Shown here in pieces: positions 20,669-31,133 of a stretch of DNA of 64,000 bases. Position 1 is the first letter of the stretch. The number at the start of each line of letters is the position of its first letter. The translations under genes were made by a program, and so were the position numbers. Below the pieces are notes generated by a model that was not told the DNA's origin, searched no databases, and saw only the letters and a program-made list of their open reading frames with translations. This stretch comes from Qipengyuania flavescens (GTDB lineage: Bacteria; Pseudomonadota; Alphaproteobacteria; Sphingomonadales; Sphingomonadaceae): contig NZ_JARULD010000001.1 in the NCBI RefSeq assembly GCF_029688735.1, forward strand, positions 744,001 to 808,000, in the 5' to 3' direction.

Positions 20669-23600
20669 CTACTCGCTCGGTTCGGGAACGGCCGCCGCTC
20701 CGCACCCGCCGCCGCCCGGCGTGAGAATCGTGAAACGGTCGCCCGGCTGCATTTCGGCTGCTCCCGTCGCTCCGAGCGACTCGCGCGTACCATCCACGCG
20801 GTCCACCCAGTTTGCACCCGGCTTTGCATCGCCGCCGCCGCAGATCCCCTTGGGCGCGACCGTCCTGCGATTGGCGAGGATATTCGCGCGGATCGGCTCG
20901 AGGAACGTGACGCAGCGCTCGACGCCGTCGCCACCGCTATGCGCGCCCTCGCCTCCCGACCCGTGACGGATTGCGAATCGCTCCAGCCGCACCGGCAGGC
21001 GCGTTTCGAAAATTTCCGGATCGGTGAGCCGCGAATTCGTCATATGCGTCTGCACCGCGCTGGTGCCGTCGTGATCCGGCCCCGCCCCGGAGCCGCCGCA
21101 GATGGTCTCGTAATACTGGTGCCGCTCGTTGCCGAATGTGAAGTTGTTCATCGTCCCCTGGCTCGGCGCGAGGCGGCCTGTTGCGGCAAACAGCGCATCT
21201 GTGACGACCTGGCTCGTCTCCACATTCCCTGCGACCACCGCTGCGCCCGGCCTCGGATTGAGCATCGAGCCATCGGGCACGATCAGCTCGACCGGTCGCA
21301 GGCAACCGTCGTTCATGGGGATGGCATCGTCGATGAGCGTGCGGACGACATAGAGCGCAGCTGCTCTGGTGATCGACTTCGGCGCGTTGAAATTGTTCGG
21401 CAGTTGCGGGCTCGTACCGGTGAAGTCGAACACAGCGGAGCGCGCCTCGCGGTCGATGCGGATGGCAACCTTCACCACCGCGCCATTGTCCATCGGATAG
21501 GCGAATTCGCCATCGTCGAGCCGGTCGAGCAGCCGCCGCACGCTTTCTTCGGCGTTGGCGAGGACATGGCCCATGTAGGCCGACAGGATTTCGGCCCCGT
21601 GATCCTTCGCTGCCGCGTGCAATAGCTCGGCACCGCGCGTACAGGCGGCGAGCTGCGCGCGCAGGTCCGACAGGTTACGGTCCGGATTGCGCGCGGGGTA
21701 TTTTGCGTCTGCCAGTGCTGCGCGCACTGCCGCCTCGCGGAATTCGCCTTCGTCGACCATCAGGAGATTGTCGATCAGCACGCCTTCCTGCTCGATGGTG
21801 CGGCTCTCGGGCGGCATGGATCCCGGCGCAATTCCGCCGATATCGGAGTGGTGCCCGCGCGCGGCGACGAAAGCGTCCGGTTCTTCGGCACCACCCTCAT
21901 CGTAGAAGACGGGGACGATCACCGTGATGTCCGGCAGATGCGTGCCGCCGCGGAAGGGATCGTTCAGCACATAGGCATCGCCGCGCCGGAAACCGCGCCC
22001 GTCGCGCTTGTCGCCGCGCGTCTCGATCACCCGGGCGATACTGTCGCCCATGCTGCCGAGGTGCACCGGGATGTGCGGCGCATTGGCGATCAACGCACCA
22101 TGCCGGTCGAACAGCGCGCAGGAAAAATCGAGCCGCTCCTTGATATTGACCGAGGTCGCGGTCGATTGCAGCACGACGCCCATTTCCTCGGCGATCGCCA
22201 TGAAGTGGTTGTTGAAGATTTCGAGCCGGACCGGATCCGCCTCGGTCCCAGCGGCCCGGTCTCGCGCAATCGGCTGCGCGCGGGTAAGGACGAGGCTACC
22301 TTCTTCGGCGAGGCGTGCGCGCCACCCGTCCTCTACCACCGTGGTCGATCCGGGATCGATGATCAACACCGGACCCTCGACCGCCTCGCCTTCGCCCATC
22401 GAAGCGCGTTCGATGGTCCGCCAGCTCCCCGAAGCCTGGACACCGACCGCCTCCGGAGCGGCCTGCGCTTCGCCGAGGCCACCGGCATTGCCGCTAGCCT
22501 CGACGCTGAGCGCTTCGACGATGATCGGCGCCGAAGCATCGGAATAGCCGAAGCGCTGGCGGTGCAGCGCGCGGAAGGCCGTATCCCTTGCATCGCGATC
22601 CTCGCACTCGACCGCGAGCAGGCTGTCGCTCCCTTCGAAGCGCAGCCGGGCGCGGCTTTCGAGCACAATGGCGTCCGGTGCGATCCCCTGCTGCACTAGC
22701 GCGTCGCGCGCTTCGTCTTGCAGCGCTGCGAGTTCGGCATCGAAACTCTCGACCAATGGCCGCACCAGGCTGACCTCGTGGATCGCTTTCACCGGCGCGA
22801 GGCCGATGCCATAGGCGGACAGGATACCGGCGAGCGGGTGGACCAGCACCGTCTCCATGCCCAGCGCATCGGCGACCTTGCAGGCGTGCTGGCCGCCCGC
22901 TCCCCCGAAACAGGCCAGCGCATAGGCGGTTACATCGTGCCCGCGCGCGACGCTGATCTTGCGGATGGCATTGGCCATGCTGTCGACCGCGATGGCGAGG
23001 AATCCCTCGGCGATGTCCTCCAGCGGCTGCGGCTCCGGCATGACGGCTGCCACCTCCTCCAAGCGTGCGCGCGATGCGGCGGGATCGAGCGGTTCATCAC
23101 CGCGCGGACCGAAGACGCGCGGGAAGAAAACCGGGTCGATCCGCCCGAGGAACAGGTTGCAGTCGGTCACCGTCAGCGGGCCGCCCTTGCGATAGCAGGC
23201 GGGGCCGGGATCTGCGCCCGCGCTATCGGGCCCGACGCGAAAGCGCGCTCCGTCGAATTGGCAGACCGAGCCGCCGCCCGCCGCGACGGTGTGGATCTGC
23301 ATCATCGGCGCGGCGACACGCACGCCCGCGACCACGCTGTCGCCGGTCAGCTCGTACTCGCCCGCGTAATGCGCGACGTCGGTGCTGGTCCCGCCCATGT
23401 CGAAGCCGATCAGCTTGCCGTGGCCCAGCGCCTCGCCTGCTGCGACCATGCCGACCACGCCGCCGGCCGGACCCGAAAGGATCGCGTCCTTGCCGCGAAA
23501 TGCGCCGACTTCCGCCAGTCCGCCGTTCGATTGCATGAAGCGAAGAGTACGGGTCTCGGGCAGGCTCGCCTGAAGGTTGTCGGTATAGCGCTGTAACACC

Positions 23601-24253
23601 GGCGAAAGATAGGCATCGACCACCGTCGTATCGCCGCGCGGGATCAGGCGGATCAGCGGCGCGACCTCGTGGCTGACGCTGACCTGCGCAAAGCCAAGCT
23701 CGCGAGCCATCGCGGCCAGTCGCGCCTCATGCTCGCGGTGCTGCCAGCCATGCATCAGCACTATGGCGATGGCGTCGAAACCGTCCGCGCGCAGCGCTGC
23801 GAATTGCGCGCGTGCCTGTGCCTCGTCCAGAGAGAGCAGCACTTCGCCAGTCGCAGCCACCCGCTCTTCGATCTCTACGACCTGCGCGGGCAATTGTTCG
23901 GGCAGCACGATGTGCCGCGCGAAAATATCGGGCCGGGCCTGAGTGCCGATGCGCAAGGCATCGCCGAAACCGCGCGTGATCGCGAGCGCGAGCCGCTCGC
24001 CCTTCCGCTCCAGCAGCGCATTGGTGGCGACCGTCGTGCCGATCCGGACTTCCGCGATCGGTCCCTCGCCGTGCTCCGCCATCAGCCGCCGCACGGCCTC
24101 GCTCGCTGCATCGGAATAGAAGCCGGGGTTCTCGGACAACAGCTTGTCAGTCACCAGCTTCCCGCCAGGCGTCGTCGCTACGACGTCCGTAAAAGTACCG
24201 CCGCGATCAATCGCAAAGCGCCAGCCCGAAGCGGAAATCTCATCATTGTTCAT
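20669..24253 (-). CDS. Hydantoinase/5-oxoprolinase family protein (HyuA-HyuB fusion)
   Basis: A 1,194-residue protein. The N-terminal half is HyuA-like, an actin-like ATPase fold ([55 protein letters not shown]). The C-terminal half is HyuB-like ([29 protein letters not shown] [45 protein letters not shown]). The fused order and length match eukaryote-type 5-oxoprolinases, which open 5-oxo-L-proline to glutamate with ATP. Hydantoin substrates are also possible. It converges on the GH3-like gene with a 2-base gap and diverges from rel. Confidence 0.88.
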   Translation of the reverse strand: MNNDEISASGWRFAIDRGGTFTDVVATTPGGKLVTDKLLSENPGFYSDAASEAVRRLMAEHGEGPIAEVRIGTTVATNALLERKGERLALAITRGFGDALRIGTQARPDIFARHIVLPEQLPAQVVEIEERVAATGEVLLSLDEAQARAQFAALRADGFDAIAIVLMHGWQHREHEARLAAMARELGFAQVSVSHEVAPLIRLIPRGDTTVVDAYLSPVLQRYTDNLQASLPETRTLRFMQSNGGLAEVGAFRGKDAILSGPAGGVVGMVAAGEALGHGKLIGFDMGGTSTDVAHYAGEYELTGDSVVAGVRVAAPMMQIHTVAAGGGSVCQFDGARFRVGPDSAGADPGPACYRKGGPLTVTDCNLFLGRIDPVFFPRVFGPRGDEPLDPAASRARLEEVAAVMPEPQPLEDIAEGFLAIAVDSMANAIRKISVARGHDVTAYALACFGGAGGQHACKVADALGMETVLVHPLAGILSAYGIGLAPVKAIHEVSLVRPLVESFDAELAALQDEARDALVQQGIAPDAIVLESRARLRFEGSDSLLAVECEDRDARDTAFRALHRQRFGYSDASAPIIVEALSVEASGNAGGLGEAQAAPEAVGVQASGSWRTIERASMGEGEAVEGPVLIIDPGSTTVVEDGWRARLAEEGSLVLTRAQPIARDRAAGTEADPVRLEIFNNHFMAIAEEMGVVLQSTATSVNIKERLDFSCALFDRHGALIANAPHIPVHLGSMGDSIARVIETRGDKRDGRGFRRGDAYVLNDPFRGGTHLPDITVIVPVFYDEGGAEEPDAFVAARGHHSDIGGIAPGSMPPESRTIEQEGVLIDNLLMVDEGEFREAAVRAALADAKYPARNPDRNLSDLRAQLAACTRGAELLHAAAKDHGAEILSAYMGHVLANAEESVRRLLDRLDDGEFAYPMDNGAVVKVAIRIDREARSAVFDFTGTSPQLPNNFNAPKSITRAAALYVVRTLIDDAIPMNDGCLRPVELIVPDGSMLNPRPGAAVVAGNVETSQVVTDALFAATGRLAPSQGTMNNFTFGNERHQYYETICGGSGAGPDHDGTSAVQTHMTNSRLTDPEIFETRLPVRLERFAIRHGSGGEGAHSGGDGVERCVTFLEPIRANILANRRTVAPKGICGGGDAKPGANWVDRVDGTRESLGATGAAEMQPGDRFTILTPGGGGCGAAAVPEPSE

Positions 24254-24375
24254 TTGCCCACTCTAGGCATACATAGATCGAGAACAAGCTATGCGGGTCG
24301 CACCGAGCAACCCGATCACGCCGCACAGCTTTTTTGCGTTGCAATAGGCGAGCGAATCCGCACATCCTGTCCACG

Positions 24376-26466
24376 ATGCTGCGCCAGTACGAACTTGTTG
24401 AACGGGTCCAGGAATACGACCCCGACGCCGACGAGGCGCTGCTCAACCGCGCCTATGTCTATACGGTGCAGAAGCACGGCACGCAGACCCGCGCCAGCGG
24501 CGACCCCTACTTCAGCCATCCGGTCGAAGTCGCCGGGCTGATGACCGACCTGAAGCTCGATCAGGAAACGATCATGACCGCCCTGCTCCACGATACGGTG
24601 GAGGACACACTGGCAACGATCGACGATATCGAGGCGAATTTCGGCCCCGACGTCGCGCGGCTGGTCGACGGGGTCACCAAGCTCTCCAAGATCGAGCAGA
24701 TGCCCGAGAACGAGCGCGCGGCGGAAAATTTGCGCAAGTTCCTGCTCGCTATGAGCGAAGATATTCGCGTGCTGCTGGTGAAGCTCGGCGACCGGCTGCA
24801 CAACATGCGCACGCTGCACTTCATCAAGAAGCCGGAGAAGCGCCAGCGCATCGCGCGCGAGACGATGGATATCTACGCCCCGCTGGCCGAGCGGGTGGGC
24901 ATGTACGAATACATGCGCGAGATGCAGATGCTGGCCTTCGAACAGCTCGAGCCCGAGGCCTTCGAGACGATCACCCAGCGCCTCGACCAGATCCGCAGCG
25001 AGGACGGCGGCCAGGTCGATGCCATCGCGCTCGACATGAAGCATGCCTTGTCGGAAGCGGGCATCGTCACCGAAGTCTCGGGCCGCGAGAAGCACCCCTA
25101 TTCGATCTGGCGCAAGATGGCCGAGCGCCACGTCAGTTTCGAGCAGGTGACCGACATCATGGCCTTCCGCGTCATTTGCGAGGACGTGGCCGATTGCTAC
25201 CGCGCGCTGGGCGTCCTGCACACGACCTGGCAGTTCCTGCCGGGCAAGTTCAAGGACTACATCTCCACGCCCAAGACCAATGGTTATCGCAGCCTTCACA
25301 CCTCGCTGATCTACGGCAAGTCGATGCGCGTGGAGGTGCAGATCCGCACGCGCGAGATGCACAAGCTCAACGAGTTCGGCTATGCCGCGCACTGGGCCTA
25401 CAAGCAGGGCGACCGGCCGGACGGGCAGGTCGGGTGGCTGCGCGATTTGATCGAGATCGTCGATGCGAGCCACGATGCCGAGGAGCTTCTCGAGCATACG
25501 CGCATGGCGATCTACCAGGATCGCATCTTCGCCTTCACGCCCAAGGGCGCGCTGTTCCAGTTGCCCAAGGGCTCGACCCCGGTCGATTTCGCCTTCGCCG
25601 TGCATACCGATCTCGGCGCGCAGACCGTCGGCGCGAAGATCAACGGACGGCACATGCCGCTGCGCACGCAGCTCAACAATGGCGACGTGGTGGAGATCAT
25701 CAAGAGCCCGCAGGCCGATCCGCAGATGAGCTGGCTGGGCTTCGTCGTCACCGGGAAGGCGCGCGCTTCGATTCGCCGCGCGGTGCGCCTGAAAGAGCGC
25801 GCCGAGGTCGCAGAGATCGGCAAGAAACTGTTCGACGAGATCGCCCTTCGGGTGCCTGCCAAGATCGGCAAGAAGGCCACGCGCGATGCGCTCAAGCGGC
25901 TGGAGCTGGAGGAAGAGGAAGACCTCTTCTACGCCATCGGCGCCGCCAAGATCGAGGACCGCGCGGTGATGGAAGCGCTGGTCCCCGGCTGCACCGAGGG
26001 CATGGCGGAGGAACCCGACTGGGCCCGCGAAGGCAAGGCGCTGTCGATCCGCGGCCTGACGCCCGGCGTCGGCTTCCAGCTGGCCGAATGCTGCCACCCC
26101 GTCCCCGGCGACCGCATCGTCGGCATCCGCAAACCGGGCGAAGGCGTGGAAGTGCACGCGATCGACTGCGCGCAACTCGCCAGCGGGATCGATACCGACT
26201 GGCTTGACCTGTCCTGGAACAAGCGCTCGCGCGGGGCGGTCGGGCGGATGCGGGTGACGCTGTACGACCGGCCTGGCACGCTGGCCGAGATGGCCGGCAT
26301 CTTCGCCAAGAACCACGTCAATGTGAAGAGCCTCGAACAGACGCAGCTCGACCACCCCTTCACGACCTACGAGATCGATCTCGAAGTGCAGGATCTCGCC
26401 CACCTTACCCGCATCCTCAGCGCGCTGCGGGCCAGCGATTCCATCGCCCAGGCGGAGCGCGTGTGA
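24376..26466 (+). CDS. rel: Bifunctional (p)ppGpp synthetase/hydrolase (Rel/SpoT)
   Basis: A 696-residue RSH enzyme from ATG 24376 (MLRQYELVERVQEYDPDADE). The hydrolase HD domain has His48 and H72-D73 in LLHDTVEDT. The synthetase domain has GREKHPYSIWRKM and PGKFKDYISTPKTNGYRSLHT; the K-F-K-D form, as opposed to the E-F-D-D of synthetase-only RelA, fits a bifunctional enzyme. TGS (IFAFTPKGALFQLPKGSTPVDFA region) and a C-terminal ACT domain (RMRVTLYDRPGTLAEMAGIF) follow. Alphaproteobacteria usually carry one such enzyme for the stringent response. An antisense frame as long as the gene is spurious. Its stop overlaps the next start (GTGA). Confidence 0.95.
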   Translation: MLRQYELVERVQEYDPDADEALLNRAYVYTVQKHGTQTRASGDPYFSHPVEVAGLMTDLKLDQETIMTALLHDTVEDTLATIDDIEANFGPDVARLVDGVTKLSKIEQMPENERAAENLRKFLLAMSEDIRVLLVKLGDRLHNMRTLHFIKKPEKRQRIARETMDIYAPLAERVGMYEYMREMQMLAFEQLEPEAFETITQRLDQIRSEDGGQVDAIALDMKHALSEAGIVTEVSGREKHPYSIWRKMAERHVSFEQVTDIMAFRVICEDVADCYRALGVLHTTWQFLPGKFKDYISTPKTNGYRSLHTSLIYGKSMRVEVQIRTREMHKLNEFGYAAHWAYKQGDRPDGQVGWLRDLIEIVDASHDAEELLEHTRMAIYQDRIFAFTPKGALFQLPKGSTPVDFAFAVHTDLGAQTVGAKINGRHMPLRTQLNNGDVVEIIKSPQADPQMSWLGFVVTGKARASIRRAVRLKERAEVAEIGKKLFDEIALRVPAKIGKKATRDALKRLELEEEEDLFYAIGAAKIEDRAVMEALVPGCTEGMAEEPDWAREGKALSIRGLTPGVGFQLAECCHPVPGDRIVGIRKPGEGVEVHAIDCAQLASGIDTDWLDLSWNKRSRGAVGRMRVTLYDRPGTLAEMAGIFAKNHVNVKSLEQTQLDHPFTTYEIDLEVQDLAHLTRILSALRASDSIAQAERV

Positions 26467-26828
26467 CGCAGCTGGCCGGGATCGACCACATCCAGCTCGC
26501 CATGCCCCATGGCGGCGAACCCCACGCCCGCATGTTCTGGAGCGAGATCATGGAGCTGGACGAAATCGCCAAGCCTGCACACCTCGCGGTCAACGGCGGC
26601 TGCTGGTTCAAAGGCGGCGGGGTTGCGATCCATTGCGGGGTGGAGGACGGTTTCCTCCCCGCCCGCCGCGCGCATCCGGCATTGCTGGTAAAGGATTTGC
26701 GGGCCCTCATCGCCCGTCTCGAGCTGGCTGGCATTCCCTTCAAGCAGGGCAAGAAACTCGATGGCTTCATCCGTGGTGACATCGCGGACCCCTTCGGCAA
26801 CCGCATCGAGCTGATGCAGCGGGTCTAG
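26463..26828 (+). CDS. VOC/glyoxalase-like domain protein
   Basis: A 121-residue protein with a GTG start overlapping the rel stop (GTGA). It has the vicinal-oxygen-chelate layout: IDHIQLAMPHGGEPHARMFWSEIM at the N-terminus, a middle HLAVNGGCWFKGGGVAIHCGVE strand pair, and the C-terminal FGNRIELMQ block with the Glu ligand. Candidate metal ligands are His (IDHIQ), His (AIHCG) and Glu (RIELM). The substrate is unknown. Translational coupling to rel is notable but may only reflect tight packing. Confidence 0.8.
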   Translation: MTQLAGIDHIQLAMPHGGEPHARMFWSEIMELDEIAKPAHLAVNGGCWFKGGGVAIHCGVEDGFLPARRAHPALLVKDLRALIARLELAGIPFKQGKKLDGFIRGDIADPFGNRIELMQRV

Positions 26829-27259
26829 ATTACGCGTTCGGTGAAGCGGACCAATTCGGCACGATGACTGGGTAAGGTCAAAACCATTCGGTCGCCGTCG
26901 ACGCGCATTTGCGGACTTTCACGGGAAAAGCGGAAATAGAGCCGGTCGGAGGGCTGCTCGACACACGCCTGCAAGGTGCAGATCGTCATGCCCTCACCGC
27001 TGGTCCCGCAATAATTGCAGCCATTGTACCACCCGGACACTTCCCCCCAGTGGACGCGAACGGAATAGCCGACGCCCGATACGTCGCGCCCGTCGATCCG
27101 CTCGAAGCGCCACAGGCCGTCTTCCTCCGGCGCCGCGATCAGGTGCCAGAGCGTTTCGTTATGCGGTATTGTTGCGCTCGCGAGGCCGGCAATGCCCGCG
27201 ACCAGCAAGCCTCCGCCGACCGCCCATGCCAGCTTCGAATGATGCTGCCCGCGCCTCAC
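26825..27259 (-). CDS. META-domain-like membrane-anchored or exported protein
   Basis: A 144-residue protein with a GTG start at 27259 that overlaps the stop of the DUF1905-like gene. Residues ~10-28 (LAWAVGGGLLVAGIAGLASA) form a signal or membrane anchor. The rest has LWHLIAAPEEDG...VSGWYNGCNYCGTSGEGMTICTLQACVEQP, which resembles the W-L..(G)GCN...AC pattern of META/HslJ-like domains; four cysteines could form disulfides in the periplasm. The function is unknown. It is the last gene of a three-gene leftward cluster with the cyclophilin. Confidence 0.6.
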   Translation of the reverse strand: MRRGQHHSKLAWAVGGGLLVAGIAGLASATIPHNETLWHLIAAPEEDGLWRFERIDGRDVSGVGYSVRVHWGEVSGWYNGCNYCGTSGEGMTICTLQACVEQPSDRLYFRFSRESPQMRVDGDRMVLTLPSHRAELVRFTERVI

Positions 27260-27570
27260 AGCAATTCCAGCGCGATTTTGGCCGTGTCGCCCGCCGCCAA
27301 ATCCTCGGCCTTCAGGACCTTCTTTCCCACCAGCAGCAACCATTCGCCGGTCTTCGACGGAAACACCGAAATCTTCCACCGCGTATCGCCGATCGCTGCC
27401 AAGACCTTGACCGATCCGAAGCCCCGCCTGCCGCCGAATTCGAGGCGATGCAGTCGCTCGTGCATGGTGATCGCCTCGGCCATGTCGCCGCCGATGGTGA
27501 CCATGTGATAGACTGCTGTCTCGCCTTCCCAGCGCCGGATCTCGGCGGTGCAGGCGAGCGTCTCGCTCAC
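27256..27570 (-). CDS. DUF1905-like small protein
   Basis: A 104-residue protein with a GTG start at 27570 that overlaps the cyclophilin stop. MSETLACTAEIRRWEGETAVYHMVTI, the RRGFGSVKVLAAIGDTRWKISVFPSK block and the C-terminal GDTAKIALELL match my memory of DUF1905 proteins, a ~95-residue beta-barrel often found alone or fused to YdeI-like domains. No enzymatic role is established that I know of. Its tight overlaps on both sides indicate a co-translated cluster. Confidence 0.7.
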   Translation of the reverse strand: MSETLACTAEIRRWEGETAVYHMVTIGGDMAEAITMHERLHRLEFGGRRGFGSVKVLAAIGDTRWKISVFPSKTGEWLLLVGKKVLKAEDLAAGDTAKIALELL

Positions 27571-28622
27571 CTGCCCACGCGGCGCACCGGCACCGGGATA
27601 TTGCAGATGTCCGCGCCCCCTGCCGGCACGATGAAGAAGGGATCGCGGCGGTTGGCGCGCGCATCTGCGTAGCGGGCGAAGGTCTCGCCCTCGGTGGAGA
27701 GGTATTCGTAAGCCGGCCGCTCGGCTTCCGGCAGATCGCTGGCGACGCGGATTGACAGGATCGGCGTACGCTTGTCCGCCTCGTCGGCCGTATAAAAGCC
27801 GAGGTCGCCCGTTCCGCGTGGTAGCGAAGAGAGGTGCTCCATCCCTTCCACGATCCGCCCGACGAGCGCGATGTTCCGGTCGAGGTGGCGCGGTGCATGG
27901 CCGATCACGGTGTAAAGCTCCGCGCCCGAGCCGGTGTCCGGGGACATCCCGCGCCCGACACCGACCATGCCGTAGCAGTGAACCGGCCAGACCGCCGCGG
28001 GTTCGCCCTCCGCCGCATCGCCGGCGTTGGTTGCCAGCGGCCAGCCGTTGTCGAACAGGGCCGCCTGCGAATAGGAATCGACCAGCCCGTTCGCCAGGAT
28101 GATGCCGGTCGTCTCGTCCGTGCCGGCCAGAGCGTCTCCACGCTCCAGCGCGAGATCGCGCTCGCTGTCCGCCAGCTTTACCGACAGGGCGATCGCGTCG
28201 CCATCCACGGTGTAGGCGGCTTCCGGCACTGCGTTCAGCGAGTCCGGAAGCGGCTTCGCGGCACCGTCGGCCTCGGGATTGTCGTAATTTGGATCGCCCC
28301 ACTGGACGACGTAATTGTCCTGCACGCGGTTGATGCTGATCCCGTCGTACCAGCCTGCGCGGGCCAGCATGCGGATGTTCTCCACCCAGCCTTGCGAGAA
28401 GGGCGCGGGCATCATTTGGATGGTCACCTTGCGCTCGTTGCCATCGGCATCTGGGGCAAGCGTCATGATGAGCAGGTCGTCAGCGGCGATCGTTACCCAT
28501 TCCTCCGGGGAAGCCTCGGCGACGATCTCGTTCGGCGAAGCCGCGTCCTCCGGCGGTTCTTGCGCCGAAACCGGAAAAGCGAGCGCGACGGCTGCGGCGA
28601 GAGCTATGGACTGTCTGTTCAT
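27567..28622 (-). CDS. Exported peptidyl-prolyl cis-trans isomerase, cyclophilin type
   Basis: A 351-residue protein starting MNRQSIALAAAVALAFPVSAQEPP, a clear Sec signal peptide with cleavage after SAQ or nearby. TIQMMPAPFSQGWVENIRMLARAGWYDGISINRVQDNYVVQWGDPN matches the cyclophilin core (cf. FY(D/N)Gx.FHRVi..fviQGGD) and VHCYGMVGVGR is the second block, but several catalytic positions differ (for example, INRV in place of FHRV). It should assist folding in the periplasm; activity may be reduced. It heads a leftward three-gene cluster. Confidence 0.82.
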   Translation of the reverse strand: MNRQSIALAAAVALAFPVSAQEPPEDAASPNEIVAEASPEEWVTIAADDLLIMTLAPDADGNERKVTIQMMPAPFSQGWVENIRMLARAGWYDGISINRVQDNYVVQWGDPNYDNPEADGAAKPLPDSLNAVPEAAYTVDGDAIALSVKLADSERDLALERGDALAGTDETTGIILANGLVDSYSQAALFDNGWPLATNAGDAAEGEPAAVWPVHCYGMVGVGRGMSPDTGSGAELYTVIGHAPRHLDRNIALVGRIVEGMEHLSSLPRGTGDLGFYTADEADKRTPILSIRVASDLPEAERPAYEYLSTEGETFARYADARANRRDPFFIVPAGGADICNIPVPVRRVGR

Positions 28623-28921
28623 GGTATGGACGATGCCACGCCCCTGCCGAAAGGCAAGAGCGCTCGGTTTCGACGGCATCGGGAATCGAAAACCCCTTCC
28701 CGCACGTTTTCGAGGGCGGAAAGGGGCTTCGAGACGGTGTTCGCAGGGGATGCCTGATCCGCGCAGCACCGTCGCTGACCAGCACTCTACCATTAATTTC
28801 GCAAAGCGAAATAGGCCGCTGCCACTTCGGCTTGCGATTCCCACCTGTCACCGCTAGACGCGCGCCTTCCCGGATGACCTGCCGCGCTCAATCAGCGAAG
28901 CGGTAGCGCGCACGGGAATGC
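28623..28921. other. Intergenic region between cyclophilin gene and tRNA-Ser
   Basis: About 300 bases without a supported gene. It should hold the cyclophilin promoter (leftward) and the tRNA promoter (rightward). A short perfect hairpin, TTTCGC-AAA-GCGAAA, lies at about 28,797-28,811. Overlapping ORFs here have no consistent start or domain. Confidence 0.5.
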
Positions 28922-29012
28922 GGAGCAGTGGCCGAGTGGTCGAAGGCGCACGCCTGGAAAGTGTGTATACGGTAACCCCGTATCGAGGGTTCGAATCCCT
29001 CCTGCTCCGCCA
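28922..29012 (+). tRNA. tRNA-Ser (anticodon GGA)
   Basis: A 91-base class II tRNA. The acceptor arms GGAGCAG and CTGCTCC pair over 7 bp, with discriminator G and encoded CCA. The D-arm GCCGAGTGGTCGAAGGC, the anticodon loop CTGGAAA (GGA) and the long variable arm TACGG-TAAC-CCGTA followed by the T-arm GAGGG-TTCGAAT-CCCTC are all visible. Its 3' end doubles as the integration site of the following genomic island: the last 18 bases recur at 54731-54748. Confidence 0.97.
28995..29012 (+). other. attL: island attachment repeat within the tRNA-Ser 3' end
   Basis: ATCCCTCCTGCTCCGCCA, the last 18 bases of tRNA-Ser including CCA, is found again, identically, at 54731-54748. A tyrosine integrase begins 175 bases inside. 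This is the usual layout for tRNA-targeted integration, where the incoming element restores the tRNA 3' end. Confidence 0.85.
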
Positions 29013-29192
29013 GATACTGGATTTCTACGGGCCACCGTGAACTGCCATGCGCAACTGAAAGCGTCAATAAGCGAGGTTTTTCAACATTTTCGAGTCCAGA
29101 TTGGTCCGCGCCAGACCATCGCAAGCCAGCCTCCGGTTGTTGTCTCATTGTTGTCTTGATTTGCATTTTTGTGCGTTTAAGCTGGCGTGGCC

Positions 29193-30368
29193 ATGTCCTC
29201 GCGCGCGCGTAACAAACTGACTGTGAAACAGGTCGAAAGCCTCAAGAAGGTCGGCATGTATTCCGATGGCGGTGGTCTTTACCTTCGGATACGAGAATCA
29301 GGGCGATCATGGTTCTTTATCGGAACTTACAAAGGCCAGCGCCGCACTTTGGGAATTGGCAATGCGTTAGATGTTACTCTGGCGAAAGCACGGGAAAAGG
29401 CGAAGGAAGGCAGGCTGCTCATTCTCGATGGGAAGGATCCCAAGGAAGAATGGCGAAAGCGGGTTAAGCCGGATCAAAAGCCCACGACATTCGGCAAGTT
29501 TGCTAAAGAGTACGTCGCCGAGATCGAGGACGGCTTCCGCAATCCCAAGCATCGCCAACAGTGGCGCAACACGCTGGACACCTATGGCGAACCGATGGCG
29601 GACGTACCGCTCGCCAATATCGACACTGAAGACGTTTTGCGGTGCGTGCAGCCAATCTGGCTAGAGAAGCCTGAGACGGCTTCGCGAGTTCGAGGCCGCA
29701 TCGAGAAGGTGCTCGATGCCGCCAAGGCAAAGGGCTATCGGACAGGCGAGAACCCGGCCAGAATGCGCGGACACCTTGAGCTGTTTCTGCCCAGGCGCAG
29801 CAAGGCGACCGTCAAGCACCATGCGGCACTCCCTTATGCCGAGATACCCGCGTTCATGATAGAGCTTCGCAAACGTGAAGGCGTCGCGGCCAAAGCCCTT
29901 GAGTTTGCTATTTTGACGGCGGCAAGGTCTGGCGAAGTTCGCGGCATGACTTGGGGGGAGGTCGATCTTGCTGCCAAGCTATGGACAGTCCCAGCAGGCC
30001 GCATGAAGGCATCGGAACAGCACGAAGTCCCATTAAGCGATGCGGCACTGTCCATCTTACGGGCTGTGCACGACGACGGGCTCCAGGCGGACGATGTTGT
30101 GTTCCCCGCACCGCGCGGGGGCTCGCTGTCGGACATGACCTTGTCGGCAGTCCTGAAGCGCATGGGGCGTCGGGTCACTGTGCATGGTATGCGATCGTCT
30201 TTTAGAGATTTTGCTGGTGACCTTACCGTTTTCCCACGCGACGTTGTCGAGATGGCGCTGGCCCACACAGTGGGCTCCGCCACGGAGCGCGCATATCGCC
30301 GGGGGCGCGCATTGGAGAAACGGCGTGAGTTGATGGACGTATGGGCATCATACTGTATCGGAAACTAG
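29193..30368 (+). CDS. Tyrosine-type site-specific integrase (P4-like)
   Basis: A ~391-residue recombinase; ATG 29193 (MSSRARNKLTVKQVES) is likelier than the GTG at 29187. The N-terminal arm-binding domain (YSDGGGLYLRIRESGRSWFF, RTLGIGNALDVTLAKAREKA) is typical of P4/DUF4102 integrases. The catalytic set is present: Arg in AARSGEVRGMTW, His-x-x-Arg in VHGMRSSFRDF, the later His in LAHTVGSATERAYRRG, and Tyr in the same block. It starts just downstream of the tRNA-Ser attL and reads away from the tRNA. The direct repeat TTGTTGTCT just upstream may be part of arm-type binding sites. Confidence 0.94.
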   Translation: MSSRARNKLTVKQVESLKKVGMYSDGGGLYLRIRESGRSWFFIGTYKGQRRTLGIGNALDVTLAKAREKAKEGRLLILDGKDPKEEWRKRVKPDQKPTTFGKFAKEYVAEIEDGFRNPKHRQQWRNTLDTYGEPMADVPLANIDTEDVLRCVQPIWLEKPETASRVRGRIEKVLDAAKAKGYRTGENPARMRGHLELFLPRRSKATVKHHAALPYAEIPAFMIELRKREGVAAKALEFAILTAARSGEVRGMTWGEVDLAAKLWTVPAGRMKASEQHEVPLSDAALSILRAVHDDGLQADDVVFPAPRGGSLSDMTLSAVLKRMGRRVTVHGMRSSFRDFAGDLTVFPRDVVEMALAHTVGSATERAYRRGRALEKRRELMDVWASYCIGN

Positions 30369-30907
30369 TTCAGCGGGGCGTAGGTTTCCCAAGGTGGAGG
30401 TGTCCTTGCCCAATCCTCCATCGTATCCACTTGGCCTTGCTTCTTCGCGGCCTTTTTCACGCCACCGATTTGCAGAATGAAGCCCCAAACTAGCTGGTGT
30501 GGAATGGAATGTTTCCATGCGTAGGCGAGAGCATTTGCGTATTCTGATCGGCTCTGCTTGCTGATGCCGAACGGATGATCAGTTTCGAACGCCTGAATGG
30601 CCAGGTTAAAGAGATTGCGCTGCTCTGGGTTATTACTTTCGCGAGCGGCCATCAGGTAGAAATCCTGCTTTAGCATATCGACATCCCTTTGTTCGAGAAG
30701 AGAAAGCACAAAGCGGTACACCTCGGAGAGATAATGCCCTCGCCAGCTTTTGCTGTGGCGACTGATGCCTTCTAGCTCCAAGCGGCCTAACCGTTGACTC
30801 GTCTCTTCGAAGAATGGTTCGCATCGATTCCAAGCATTGTCCGCTTGGGCCTTTTCCCGAACGCTTAGGTGATTGATTTTCGAAAACTTCCGCCGTGCCC
30901 TGATCAT
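30365..30907 (-). CDS. Hypothetical protein of the island, function unknown
   Basis: A 180-residue protein if started at ATG 30907, which has GAGAAGG four to five bases upstream. The frame is open to 31060 but the extra N-terminus reads poorly. The sequence is mostly helical and charged (KINHLSVREKAQADNAWNRCEPFF, RLGRLELEGISRHSKSWRGHYL, VYRFVLSLLEQRDVDMLKQDFYLMAARESN). It converges on the integrase with a few bases of stop overlap. No domain recognised. Confidence 0.6.
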   Translation of the reverse strand: MIRARRKFSKINHLSVREKAQADNAWNRCEPFFEETSQRLGRLELEGISRHSKSWRGHYLSEVYRFVLSLLEQRDVDMLKQDFYLMAARESNNPEQRNLFNLAIQAFETDHPFGISKQSRSEYANALAYAWKHSIPHQLVWGFILQIGGVKKAAKKQGQVDTMEDWARTPPPWETYAPLN

Positions 30908-31133
30908 ATCACCTTCTCTCGCTGAACGGTCAGAGAGATCAAGGATAGCGCCAAAGACACCATGGGTCCACAAAACTGCGGACTGCATATGTCTGCTTCT
31001 GGCGTCGTGGAGATCAGTTGACCAGTCTGGAAAGTGAATTCTCACAACAACGGTCCACAATTTCGCGGACTTCAGCTTCGACCGAATTTTTGACGGTACG
31101 ATCGGTCCATCGACTCAAAAAAGGACCTCGAAT

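Noticed and set aside
24316..26403. A 695-codon minus-strand frame opposite rel
   Set aside because: Shadow frame of the Rel enzyme; the His/Leu/Asp-rich translation has no motif.
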